Shown: one piece after another, positions 26,275 through 37,200 of the stretch
Position numbering within the stretch: position 1 is the first letter of the stretch
How the letters are laid out: each line of letters opens with the position of its first letter
NCBI GenBank assembly: GCA_016713785.1
Contig: JADJOM010000001.1
Coordinates: forward strand, 248,001-312,000
Direction of reading: 5' to 3'
DNA: 64,000 bases
Source of the DNA: Gemmatimonadota bacterium
GTDB taxonomy: Bacteria; Gemmatimonadota; Gemmatimonadetes; Gemmatimonadales; GWC2-71-9
Notes under the pieces: generated by a model
Databases searched by the model: none
Told to the model about the DNA's origin: nothing
What the model saw: the letters and a program-made list of their open reading frames with translations, nothing else
Position numbers and translations under genes: made by a program

Positions 26275-26570
26275 GCGTGAACTATATGGGTAAGTGGGAG
26301 CGGATGCAAGGGGGGAGGAGCAGTGGCGCGTGGCCAGCTCCAGGGCGATCTCCGCCGGACCCTTACTTCCGGGGTGGAGACCTGCAGAGGGAATGTCCCC
26401 TGGAGCGGACCGCGCAGCCTGGGGATGGGCAGGAGGCGTACCAGAATCGCCTCCTCCGGCTAACCTCAAGCAATAAAACGGGATAGACTATCGCGCCGGA
26501 CCCAGCCCGGTGCCCGGTGCGCCCCGCCGCGGCGGTGAGGGTGCGACAGGGGAGGCAGAACGAGGCGGTG

Positions 26571-26634
26571 GGGCGGTAGGGCGGTAGGGCGGTAGGGCGG
26601 TAGGGCGGTAGGGCGGTAGGGCGGTAGGGCGGTA
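26571..26634. repeat. Eight tandem copies of GGGCGGTA
   Basis: A perfect 8-bp repeat, eight units, 84 bp before the start of the DUF885 gene. On the plus strand each unit has GGG, so the tract could fold as a G-quadruplex and could change length by slippage. Two diverged units also occur near 53029-53045. Confidence 0.9.
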
Positions 26635-26717
26635 GCGAGGCTGTGGTGGCGGGAGGATTCCGGGATAGCTTACGTGGCCCGACCAGACCGTCGAACCCCC
26701 GAACCGCCGAACCGCCC

Positions 26718-28699
26718 ATGCACCGCCGCCTCTTCCTCCGCCGCACCAGCCAGGCCGCCCTGGCCCTCGGGCTCCTCCCCCAGCTCAGCGCCTGCGGCAA
26801 GGAGGGACCGACCGGGAACGACGCCCCGCTGGTGACGCTCCGCGACCGCTACTTCCTCAAGGCGCTCGAGCTCAACCCGGTCACCGCCACCTACCTGGGC
26901 GGCGACGCCTACGACGCCTCGCTGGTCCGCATCAACGGCCGGCTGCGCGACTGGCGCCCCGAGGCGCTCGAGGCGGAGCGGCGGTTCTACGAGGAGATCG
27001 AGGCTGAACGCCAGCGGCTCGACCTGGCCACCCTCTCCCCCGCCGCCCGGGTGGACCACGCGGTGCTCGGCGCGCAGCTGGCCTTCCTGCTGCGGCAGCA
27101 GGGCACCTGGCGCTCCCACGAACGCTGCATCGACACCTACGTGGCCGAGCCGTTCCGCGGGGTCGACTGGCAGATCCAGGGGATGACGGAGGTCGGCGAC
27201 TCGGCGGCTCGGCGGGCCGGCGATGCGCCGGGAGGCGTGCCGCAGGACCGCGGCACCGAGCTCGAGTGGCAGATGGTGGTGAACCGGCTGGCGGCGATCC
27301 CGCCGTACCTCGAGGCGGCGCGCGCCAACCTGGCGGCCGGGGTGAAGGCCGGCAACGCCCCGACCACCGGATGATCGAACGCGACGGGGTGAACGGCGCC
27401 AAGGCCAACGCGGAATACTTCCGGAAGACGCTCCCCGAGCTGGCCAGGGGGTACCTCGGCGCCCGGCCGTTCGCGGGCGGGATGCTCACCGAGGTGACCG
27501 CCGCCGGGCGCGCCGCCGCCGACGCCTGGGAGAGCTTCGCCGGCTTCCTGCTCAGCACCTACGACGCCAACGACGTGGCCGACCGCTTTGCCCTGGGCGA
27601 GGCGGAGTACGCCTGGCGGGTGAAGCAGTGCCTCGGCCTCGACCGGAACCTCGAGGACCTCTTCGCCTACGGCGCGGACCAGACCGCCGCGTACGAGAAG
27701 CAGCTGTTCGAGGTGGCGGAACAGGTGGCGCGGGACGCGGGACTCGCGCTGGCGTGGAGCGGCGACGCCGCCCGGCGGGTCTCCGCCCGGGCCGTGATGG
27801 ACCACCTGTCCACGGACTCCCCGCGGGACGACGACGAGCTCTTTGCCTGGTACCGCGAGGCCGGGGAGCGGGCGGTGGCGTACGGCCGCGCGCAGCAGCT
27901 GTTCGACATCCCCGAGGACTACCGGCTGGAGGTGACTCCCACGCCGCCGGTGCTGCGCTCCACCATCGACGCCGCGTACTACCCCGCCCCACCATTCAAG
28001 CAGAGCGGCGTGGGCCGGTTCTACCTCTCCCCCACCGGCAACGACCCGGCGGCGCTCCGGCTCAACAACCGCGCCTCGGTGGCCACCACCGCGGTGCACG
28101 AGGGCTTCCCCGGCCACGACTGGCATTACAAGTACATGACCCGCCACGCCGCCGAGATCAGCAACCTGCGGTGGTTCACCCCGGGAGCGGTGGAGGACTC
28201 CGCCTCGATGTGGCAGGACTCGATGGCCTCCGAGGGATGGGGGCTGTACAGCGAGGAGCTGATGGCGGAGCCGATGGACGGGAAGCCGTACGGCTTCTAC
28301 ACCGCGGCGGAACGGCTGTACGAGCTGCAGGGCCAGCTGCTGCGCGCGGTGCGGGTCCGGGTGGACGTGGGGATCCACACCGGGCGGATGACCTTCGACG
28401 AGGCGGTGCGGTACTACGCCGAGCACGTGGAGCTCTACCCCGGCGCCCCGGAGGCCGCGGCGAAGGACCCGCAGGCCCGGGCCATCGTGGAGAGCGCCAC
28501 CCGCGCCATCTACCGCTACTCCAAGTGGCCCACCCAGGCGATCACCTACAACCTGGGCAAGAACGCGATCATCCAGCTGCGCGAGGAGCTGCGCACGCAG
28601 CAGGGCGAGAAGTTCTCCGCCCGGGACTTCCACGAGCGGCTGCTGCGGTTCGGGACGATCCCGGCGGGGTACGTGCGGGACGTGATGCTGGGAGGGTGA
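26718..28699 (+). CDS. DUF885 family exported hydrolase (frameshifted)
   Basis: The ATG at 26718 gives HRRLFLRRTSQAALALGLL with a twin-Arg-like motif and a lipobox (QLSAC). The mature part is typical DUF885: RDRYFLKALELNPVTATYLG at the start. At about 27357-27365 (GCCCCGACC) a one-base shift leads to DHRMIERDGVNGAKANAEYF and on to the metal-binding motif VHEGFPGHDWHYKY. The C-terminal half (SMASEGWGLYSEELMAE, YSKWPTQAITYNLGKNAI) is complete to the TGA at 28697. Total about 659 residues. DUF885 proteins resemble M32/thermolysin-like zinc peptidases and are often membrane-anchored on the outside. Substrate unknown. The tandem GGGCGGTA tract lies just upstream and may affect its promoter. Confidence 0.85.
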
Positions 28700-29012
28700 G
28701 GAACCAACGGGGAAGAGGGAAAAGGGAAGCGGGAAGAGGGAAGAGGGAAGAGGAAGCCCCGGCCCGCCCGGCCTGTCATCCCGAGGAGCGTAGCGACGAG
28801 GGATCCCTGCGGGTCCGGCCTGGGCTGCAAGGGATCCCTCGGGCCTGCGGCCCTCGGGATGACGGCCGGTGGGGTCGGGTCCCTTCCCCCGTTCCCCCGT
28901 TCCCTCGTTCCGCTTCCCGCTTCCCCGCCGTTCCACTATCCGAATCCCATCCCGTGCTTACCTCTGGCACGCCACCTGCCGATAGGAAAGGCAGGACGGA
29001 AGCCGGGAGGGC
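28700..29012. repeat. Gene-free stretch with a double REP-like palindrome between purine and pyrimidine tracts
   Basis: 28705-28755 is a purine tract of GGGAAGAG-like units; 28885-28930 is its pyrimidine counterpart (GCTTCCCGCTTCCC). Between them 28774-28863 is a long imperfect palindrome opening GTCATCCCGAGG and closing CCTCGGGATGAC, with AGGGATCCCT in both arms. The double arm and the flanking inverted tracts suggest a small non-autonomous repeat element. No gene is supported. Confidence 0.6.
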
Positions 29013-29267
29013 ATGATGCCGTCAGCATGGGATGCGGAACCGAGCGGGGACGAGGGCTGGAGCGATCGTGAGGCGTGGCGTGGCGATCTCCACCTCGATG
29101 GCAGCGACAGCTGGCGCCGGGAAGCGGGCGAGGGCTGGGTATGGGCGGGGGATGAGAGCGACCTGGTGGGTCTCGACCTGAGCGAGCTCGACCCGGCGCC
29201 CGAGGACGCCTGGCCGGAAGATCTGGCCGGGCCGGAGTACTGGCTGTTCAAGCGGTTCGGATTGTAG
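29013..29267 (+). CDS. Small acidic, tryptophan-rich hypothetical protein
   Basis: 84 residues, with many Asp/Glu and eight Trp (for example EGWVWAGDESD and AWPEDLAGPEYWLFKRFGL). No signal peptide, membrane segment or known domain. The ATG at 29013 is followed by a second ATG codon. It could be a regulatory or DNA-mimic type protein, but this is speculation. It lies 55 bp before the antiporter gene on the same strand. The coding potential is plausible because the frame is open and its neighbours are spaced around it, but I cannot exclude a chance frame. Confidence 0.45.
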   Translation: MMPSAWDAEPSGDEGWSDREAWRGDLHLDGSDSWRREAGEGWVWAGDESDLVGLDLSELDPAPEDAWPEDLAGPEYWLFKRFGL

Positions 29268-29322
29268 GATTCGGGCCGACCCAACCCTCGGGGCGGCCCC
29301 TCTGCACCACGCACAGACGCTC

Positions 29323-30897
29323 GTGATCCTGCTCGCCGTCATGCTGGGGCTCACCGCCCTGGCGCGACGGCTGCTCGTTCCCTACCCCATCCTGCTCGTG
29401 CTTGGCGGGCTCGGTCTCGGCTTCGTGCCGGGGCTGGCCCGGGTGACGCTCGCGCCCGAGCTGGTGTTCACCGTCTTCCTCCCGCCCATCCTCTGGGCGG
29501 CGGCCTACTTCACCAGCTTCCGGGACTTCCGGCGCAACATCCGCCCCATCAGCCTGCTGGCGGTGGGGCTGGTGCTGGCGACCACGGTGGCCGTGGCGTG
29601 GGTGGCGCGGCTCATCATGCCCGGGCTGGACTGGGCGCCTGCGCTGGTGCTCGGCGCCATCGTGTCACCGCCCGACGCGGTGGCCGCCACCGCGATCGGG
29701 CGCTCGCTGGCGATCCCCGGCGCATCGTGACCATCCTCGAGGGCGAGAGCCTGGTGAACGACGCCAGCGCCCCTGGTGCTCTACCGCGCCGCCGTGGCCG
29801 CCACCGTCACCGGCAGCTTCCTCCTCGGCAGCGCGCTGCTCGACTTCGTGTACGCGGCGGTGGTGGGAGTCGGGATGGGGCTCCTGGTGGGCTGGGTGGC
29901 GCGGCTGGCGCTGGCGCGGCTCGAGGACAGCTTCGTGGAGATCGGGGTGACGCTGCTGGCGCCGTACGTGGCGTGGGTGGGCGCGGAGGAGGTGCACGCC
30001 TCCGGGGTGCTGGCCTGCGTGGCCGGCGGCATCTACCTGCGGCAACGCTACAGCACGCTGGCCACGCCGGTGACCCGGCTGCAGGCGCGGGCGGTATGGG
30101 AGCAGCTGGTCTTCCTGCTCAACGGCGTGATCTTCATCGCCATCGGGCTGCAGCTCGGCGCGCTGCACGACACGCTCCCCCCCGGGCAGTTCGGCCCCGT
30201 GCTCTGGTGGGCGGCGGCGGTGAGCCTGACGGCCATCGTGGTGCGGCTGCTCTGGGTGCCGGTGGCCACCCTGGTACCCCGCTGGCTGAGCCCGGCGCTG
30301 CGCGCCCGCGACCCGGTCCCGCGGCCGGCGGCGATGTTCCTGATCGGCTGGGTGGGGATGCGGGGGATCGTCTCGCTGGCCTCGGCGCTGGCGCTGCCGG
30401 AGACCACCGCGGCCGGCGCGCCCTTCCCGTTCCGCACCGAGATCGTGCTGATCGCCTTCGGGGTGATCGTGGCCACGCTGGTGCTGCAGGGGCTCTCCCT
30501 CGGGCCCATCGTGCGGCGGCTGGGCTTCGCGCCGGACGACGGGGAGCTGGTGGAGGAGGCCGAGGCGCGCGCGGCGGGGAGCCGGGCAGCGCTGGAGCGG
30601 CTGGAGGCGCTGGCGGGCGAGGCGTGGGCCGCGCCTGGCCGGGTGCGGCAGCTGCGCACCTTCTACGAGGAGCGGGGCCGGCGTTCCTCGGTGGTGGCGC
30701 CGGGCGGCGAGGACTGCTCGGTGCAGGAGGCGGCGGCCTACCGCCGCCTCCGTCACGCGGCGCTCTCCGCCGAGCGGCTGGCGATGGTATCGCTGCGCGA
30801 CAGTGAGGTGATCAGCGACGAGGTGCTGCACCGGCTGGAGCAGGAGCTCGACATCGAGGCGCTGCGGCTCGGCACCGGCGACCTGCGGCCCGCCTGA
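29323..30897 (+). CDS. CPA1-family Na+/H+ antiporter (two frameshifts)
   Basis: A GTG at 29323 starts a hydrophobic N-terminus (LAVMLGLTALARRLLVPYPI). The ion site motif is APALVLGAIVSPPDAVAATA with the Asp of PD. Near 29722 and again near 29770 single-base shifts are needed to read RRIVTILEGESLVNDASA and LVLYRAAVAATVTGSFLLG, both conserved in CPA1 proteins. The rest, with about a dozen hydrophobic segments and GWVGMRGIVSLASALALPET, is intact. The C-terminal tail of about 120 residues is cytoplasmic and helical. Total about 525 residues. It would exchange sodium or potassium for protons at the inner membrane. Confidence 0.85.
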
Positions 30898-30926
30898 CAC
30901 GCGGCGGGAGGGGGGGGCAGCCGAAA

Positions 30927-30952
30927 CGGCCGCCGGCGACTGCCGGCGGCCG
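30927..30952 (+). terminator. Terminator of the antiporter gene
   Basis: CGGCCGCCGGC, loop GACT, GCCGGCGGCCG: an 11-bp perfect stem 30 bp after the stop at 30897, followed by TGGTGTTGTGG. Confidence 0.65.
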
Positions 30953-30972
30953 TGGTGTTGTGGTGGGGCGAG

Positions 30973-31044
30973 AGCCACTGGTCGGGATTGAACCGACGAC
31001 CGCTCGATTACGAATCGAGTGCTCTACCACTGAGCTACAGTGGC
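30973..31044 (-). tRNA. tRNA-Thr(CGT)
   Basis: 72 nt: acceptor GCCACTG / CAGTGGC, anticodon stem-loop CTCGA-TTCGTAA-TCGAG giving CGT, T-arm TCGGTTCAATCCCGA, discriminator T. CCA not encoded. It lies downstream of tRNA-Leu on the same strand. Confidence 0.93.
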
Positions 31045-31090
31045 CTTGAAACGACCAGCGCGCACGACTGTGCGCGCTTCTGCTCTTCCA

Positions 31091-31172
31091 TGCCCTGGCG
31101 CGGATTCGAACCGCGACGCCTTACGGCACTACCCCCTCAAGATAGCGTGTCTACCAGTTTCACCACCAGGGC
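31091..31172 (-). tRNA. tRNA-Leu(GAG)
   Basis: 82 nt with the long variable arm of a class II tRNA. Acceptor GCCCTGG / CCAGGGC, anticodon loop TTGAGGG giving GAG, variable arm around GTGCCGTAAGGCGT, T-arm GCGGTTCGAATCCGC, discriminator A. 46 bp separate it from tRNA-Thr, so the two are probably one transcript. Confidence 0.93.
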
Positions 31173-31201
31173 GAGGGCCGCAAAGTTAGCGGTCGGAGGC
31201 T

Positions 31202-31229
31202 GGGGGGTCAACCCTGAGGTTGACCCCCC
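31202..31229 (-). terminator. Terminator between the first giant lipoprotein and tRNA-Leu
   Basis: GGGGGGTCAACC, loop CTGA, GGTTGACCCCCC: a 12-bp perfect stem 33 bp past the stop (31262) of the minus-strand lipoprotein gene. It lacks a T tract. Confidence 0.65.
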
Positions 31230-31261
31230 GCATCCCGTTGCGGGAACGGCGCTTAGCCCCC

Positions 31262-34200
31262 TTACGGAATGCTGCTCGTGTAGGGGCTCCCGCCGATCTG
31301 GACCCCGTTCAGGGTGATGCTCACGAGGTCGGTGCCGGAGGCCGCCGGGACGTATCCGGCGAGGTAGGTGCCGTCGCCCAGGTCGGTGACGGCGGCGGCG
31401 CCCGGGTTGGCGCCGGTGATGGTCACCTGCACGTTGGCGCCGCCCGCGGCCAGGACGTTCCCGAACTGGTCGCGGAGCTGGATGGTGATGGTGGTCTGGC
31501 TTCCCTTGCTGCCGCCCGGCACGGTGGCGCTGCTCTGCGCGGCGTTGGCCGCGCCGGCCACGCCGGTGGCGGTGAAGGTGAGCGGGCTGCCGGCCAGGCC
31601 GGCGGCGGTGGCGGTGAGGGTGTTGCTCCCCGCCGCGGTGCCGAGGGTCCAGCTGCCCACCGTGGCGATCCCGCTGGCGTTGGTGGTGGCGCTGGCCCCG
31701 GTGAGGCTGCCGCCGCCGCTGGCCACGGCGAAGGTCACGGCCACGCCGGCCACCGGGTTGCCGGAGCCGTCGGTGACCCGGACGAAGGGCGCCACGGGGA
31801 CCGCGCCGTTGACGGTGCGGACCTGGTTGTCGCCGCCCTGCTTGGTGATGGTGGCGGCGGCGCCGGCGGTGGCGGTGGCCGTGAAGCCGACGGGGCTGCC
31901 GCCCAGGCCGGCGGCGCTGGCGGTGAGGGTGTTGACCCCGGCCAGGTTGCCGAGGGTCCAGCTGCCGACGGTGGCGATGCCGCTGGCGTTGCTGACGGCG
32001 CTGGCGCCGGTGAGGCTGCCGCCGCCCGAGCCGATGGCAAAGGTGACCGTGACGCCGGCCACCGGGTTGCCGAAGGCGTCGGAGACGAGCACCGCCGGGG
32101 CCACCGCGACCGCGGTGCCCACCGTGGCCGACTGGCCGTTGCCGGCGCTCAGGGCGAGGTCGGTGGCGGTGGCCGCCGCGGCGGTGGCGGTGAAGCTGAC
32201 GGGGTTGCCGCTGATGCCGCCGCCGCTGGCGGTGGCGCTGACGGTCTGGGCCCCGACCAGGCTGCCCAGGGTCCAGCCGCCCACGGTGGCCACGCCGCCG
32301 GCACCGGTGACCTGCGTGGCGCCGTTGAGGGACCCGCCGCCCCCGGTCACGGCAAAGGTGACCGTGACGCCGGAGACCGGGTTGCCGGCAGCGTCCTCGA
32401 CCAGCACGGCCGGCGGCGTGCCGACCGTCCGGCGCACGGTGCCGTTCTGGGCGGTGCTGCTGCTGGCGGTGATCACCGCCGGGGTGCCGGCGGTGACCCC
32501 GATGGCGGTCGAGGTGTCGGAGCCGAGCCCCGAGGTGGTGAAGAGCAGGGTCCGCGTGCCCACCGTGCCGCTGATGCCCAGGTTGGTGAAGCTGGCGGTG
32601 GCGCCGCCGCCGGTGCTCACGGTGGTGGTGCCGAGCAGGGTGCCGCCGCCGCTCAGGATCAGCGCGCTGACGCTGGCCGCGGCGGGGGTGGGGTTGCCGG
32701 CCAGGTCGGTCACCCGGACCACCGGCTGCTCGGTCAGGGTGATGCCGCTCCGGGCGGTGGCGGCCGGCTCGGTCTCGACCAGCAGCCGCGCGGCGGGGCC
32801 GGCGGTGATGGTGGTGGGGGTGGCGGTGGCGCCGGTGAAGCCCGGCGCCTCGAAGGTGATGGCGTGGCTGCCCGCCAGGCCCGAGAGGCCAAGATCGGTG
32901 AAGGCGGCGACGCCGTTGACGGTGTTCACCGTGACGGTGCCGACGAAGCCGCTGCCGGTGATCACGGCGGTGACCGGGATGCCCGAGGTGGTGAGCGGCG
33001 TGCCGAGCGGGTCCTGCAGCTCGAGCACCGGCTGCTGGGCAAAGGCGGCGCCGCTCGCCACGGTGGCGGACGGCTGGGTGGTGATGGCCAGCTGGCCGGT
33101 GCCGGCCGGGTTGACGGTGGCGCCGAAGTGCACCGGGCTGCCGGCGAGGCCGGCGGCGGTGGCGCTCAGCGAGTCGAAGCCGGCGGTGGTGCCGAGGGTC
33201 CAGCCGCCCGCGCTGGCGATGCCGTTCACGCCGGTGACGGCGCTGGGCGTGCCCACGGCGCCGTTGCCCACGGTCACCGCCCAGGAGACACTGACGCCCG
33301 GCACCGGGTTGCCGGTGGTGTCGGTGACCAGCACCGTCGGCGAGGTGGTGACCGACTGGCCCACCAGCGCCGCCTGGTTGTTGCCACCATTGAGCGCGAT
33401 GGTCCGCGCCGGGCCGGCGGTCAGGCTGAGGGTGCCGCTGTTGAGGTTCTGCAGCCCGTTGCCCAGGAAGGTGAGGCTGCGGTTCCCCGGAGTGCCGACG
33501 ATGCGGAGCCCGGTGAAGGTGGCGACGCCGCTGCCGTTGGTGGTGGCGGTGACGGTGCCGGCCAGCACGCCGGTGCCGCTGCCCAGGGTGGCGGTGACCT
33601 GCACCCCGGCCTGCGCCACCGGGTTGTCGGAGGAGTCGGCCAGGGAGAGCACCGGCTGCTGCGGGAAAGCCACGCCGTTCTGGATGGCCGCCGAGGGCGC
33701 GGTGCTGAGCAGCATCCGGGCGGCGGGGCCGTTGCCCAGGGTGATGGTCCCGGAGGTGAGCGGCACCAGCGCGCCGCCGGGACCGCCGTCGAACTTGATC
33801 GTGTAGCCGCCGACGTCGCCGAAGAGGTTGAGGCCGGCGTAGGTCGCGACGCCCGCGGCGTCGGAGGTGACCGAGACGCCACCGCGGAGGATGCCGCCCG
33901 CGCCGGTGAGGACGGTGGCCTGGACCGTGACGCCCGCCTGGCTCACCGCGTTGCCGGCGTCATCCCGCAGCTGCAGCGCGGGCTGCTGCGCAAAGGCGAG
34001 GCCGTTGGCCGCCGCGGCCGACGGCGTGGTGACGAAGGTGAGCGCGCTCGGCAGGCCCGGGGTGAGGGCGATGGCCGCCGTGGTGGCCGGGGTGAGGCCG
34101 GCGGAGGTCGCGGTGAGGGTATAGCTCCCCACGACGCCGCTCACCGCCAGGCCGTTGAACACCGCCAGGCCGTTGCCGTTGGTGGTGATAGTCGCGATGC

Positions 34201-37200
34201 CCCGCACCGTGCCGCCGGCGCTCGCCGCGAGGGTCACCGGGACGCCGGCCTGCGCCACGTTGGTGCCGGAGGCGTCGCGCAGCTGCACGGTGGGCTGCGC
34301 GCCGAACGCCACGCCGCTCCGCGCGGTGGCGGAGGGCTGGTTGATGAGGGCGAGCGCCGTGGCGCTGCCCGCGCCGACGGTGACGCCGCCGGAGCTGACG
34401 CCGATCAGGCCGGGGGCGCTGAAGGCAAGGGTATGCCCGCCGGGCGCGCCGGTGAGCGAGAGCCCGCTGAACGTGGCGATGCCGCTGGCCTGGGTATTCA
34501 CGGTCAGGGTGCCGCCCAGGGTGCCGCTGCCGGTGCCGACCGCGGCGGTGACCGCCACGCCGGCCTGGCTCACGGCGTTGCCGGAGGAGTCCTGCACCCG
34601 GACCGCCGGCTGCAGCGGGAAGGCCACGCCACTCACCACCTGCGTGGAGGGCTGCTGGCTCATGGCCAGCCGGGCCGCGGCGCCGGGGCCGAGGACGATC
34701 ACCAGCGAGGTGTCGGGTACCAGCCCGGCGGCGGTGAACGCGATGGTGTAGGTGCCGGCGGTGCCGAAGAGGTCGAGCCCGCTGTAGCTGGCGCTGCCGC
34801 CGGCCACGGTGTTGATGGTGCGGGTGCCGCGCAGCTGCGCGCCGCCACCGAGCAGCGTGGCGGTGATGGCGCGTCCGGCGGTGCCGACGGGATTGCCGTT
34901 GGCGTCGAGCAGCTGCACCACCGGCTGGGTGGCGAGCGGGGTGCCGCTGGCGGCGGAGGCCGAAGGCTCGGTGGTGACCGTGAGCCGGACCGCCGCGCCG
35001 GCGGCCGCGGTGGCGCCGAACCGCACGGGGCTGCCGGTGAGCCCGGCGGCGGTGGCGCTCAGCGAATCGGCGCCGGCCACCGGGCCGAGGGTCCAGCTGC
35101 CCGCGCTGGCGATGCCCCCCGCGCCGGTCACGGCGTTGGGGTTGGCGACCGACCCGCCGCCGAGGGTGACGGCGAAGGTGACGTTCACCCCCGCCACCGG
35201 GTTGCCGGTGGTGTCGGTGACCAGCACCGAGGGCGGGATCGCCACCGGCTGGCCCACGCCGGCCGTCTGGTTGTCACCGGCGTTGAGCGCGATGGTCCGC
35301 GCGGCGCCGGCGCTCACCACGATGGTGCCGGACACCACGCCGGTCAGGGTGCCGGAGGAGAACCCCAAGGTGCGGTTGCCCACCGCGCCCACCAGCGTGA
35401 GCCCGCTGAACGTCGCCACGCCTGCCGCGCTGGTGGGCACGGTGACCGTGCCGACGAGCGCCGGCGCGCCGGTGGCGACGGCGGCGGTGACCTGGGTGCC
35501 CGCCACCAGGACGGGGTTGTTGGCGGAGTCGGCGACGGTGACCACCGGCTGCTGCGCGAGCGCCACGTTGTTCTGGGCCACGGCCGACGGCGCCGTGCTG
35601 AGCAGCAGCTTGGCGGCCACGCCGGCGCTGAGCGTGGTGGGCGTGGCCACCAGGGTGTCGATGGAGCTGGCGGCGTTCCCCGCGAACCGCAGGGTGTAGC
35701 TGCCGATGGGCCCGAAGAGGTTGAGGTTGCCGAAGGTGGCCTGGCCGGCCGCGTCGGTGGGGACCTGCAGCGTGCCGCGGAGGTTGCCGCCGGCGCCACT
35801 CGCCAGGGACGCGACGATGGTGACGCCGGACTGCGCCAGCGGGTTGCCCACGCTGTCACGCAGCTGGAGCACGGGCGCGGTGGTGAACGTCAGGCCGCTC
35901 TGGGCGGCGGCCGGGACCGGCACCGCAAGGGTCAGCTGGGCCGGGAGGCCGGCGCCAAGCGCCACCACGTTCGAGGTGCCGGTGGTGAGCCCCGGCGAGG
36001 TGAAGCTCAGGGTGTAGTCGCCGGCGGCACCGATCAGGGCAAGCCCGGTGAAGGGGGCGGCGCCGCTGGCGTTGGTGTTGACGGTGACGGTGCCCGCGAG
36101 GGTACCGCCGGCGCTCACGTTCGCGGTGATGGCAATGCCGGGGAGCGCCACGTTGTTGCCGGTGCTGTCGCGCAGCTGGACCACCGGCTGGGTGGCAAGC
36201 GCCACGCCGCTGCGCGCGGTGGCGGAGGGCTGCACCGCGACCGCGATGGTGGTCGGGGCGCCGGCGCCGATCTGGACGGTCGAGGAGACCACGCCGGAGA
36301 GGCCCGCCGCGCTGAAGCCGATGGTGCGCGCGCCGGGGGTGCCGGCGATCGCCAGGTCGGTGAACGGCGCGGCGCCGCTGGCCAGGGAGACGACGCTGGT
36401 GGTGCCCAGCAGCGTCCCGGTCCCGGTGGCCAGGACCGCGCCCACGGTGATCCCGCCCTGGGCGACCGGGTTGCCGGCGGAGTCCTGCACCTGCACCACC
36501 GGCTGCTGGGCGAAGGGCAGGCCGCTGGCGCCCGAGGCCGACGGCTGGGTGAGCAGGCCGAGCCGGGCCGCGGCGCCGGGGGTCAGCACGATGACCGCCG
36601 AGGTGTCGGGGGTGAGGCCCGTCGACGCCACGGCGATCCGGTAGCTCCCGGCCAGCCCGAGGATGTCGAGGCTCAGGTAGGTGGCGAGGCCGGTGGCGCC
36701 GGTGGTCACGGTGCGCACGCCGCGAAGCGAGCCGGTGCCCACGAGGGTGGCGGTGACCTGGCGGCCGCCGCTGTTCACGGGGTTGCCGCCGGCGTCCTGG
36801 ACCTGCACCTCGGGCTGCCGGGGCAGCACGGTGCCGCTGGCGCTGGTGTCGGCGGGCTGCACCACGATGGCGAGCTTCGCGGCGGGGCCGGCGGAGGCGG
36901 TGGCCGTGAAGCTGACGGGGCTGCCCTTGACCGGGCCGGGCGGCACGCTCGCCTCGACGGCATTGGCGCCGGTCCCCGGGCCGAGGATCCAGGCGGTGAC
37001 CCGGGCCACGCCCAGGCTGTCGGCCACGACGGTGACGGCGGTGTCGGTCACGGCACCGTTGGAGACGGCGCCGCCCCCCTGGGTCACGCGGAACACCACG
37101 CTGGCGCCGGCGATCGGATTGCCGCCGGCGTCGAAGACCCGGACGGCGGGGCTGGTGCCGACCGGCAGGCCGGCGGCGCCGTTCTGGGCCAGCACCGAGA

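Noticed and set aside
26571..26634. CRISPR array
   Set aside because: The units are 8 bp with no spacers.
27137..28936. A 599-residue minus-strand frame opposite the DUF885 gene
   Set aside because: Antisense low-complexity; the plus strand carries the HEGFPGH hydrolase.
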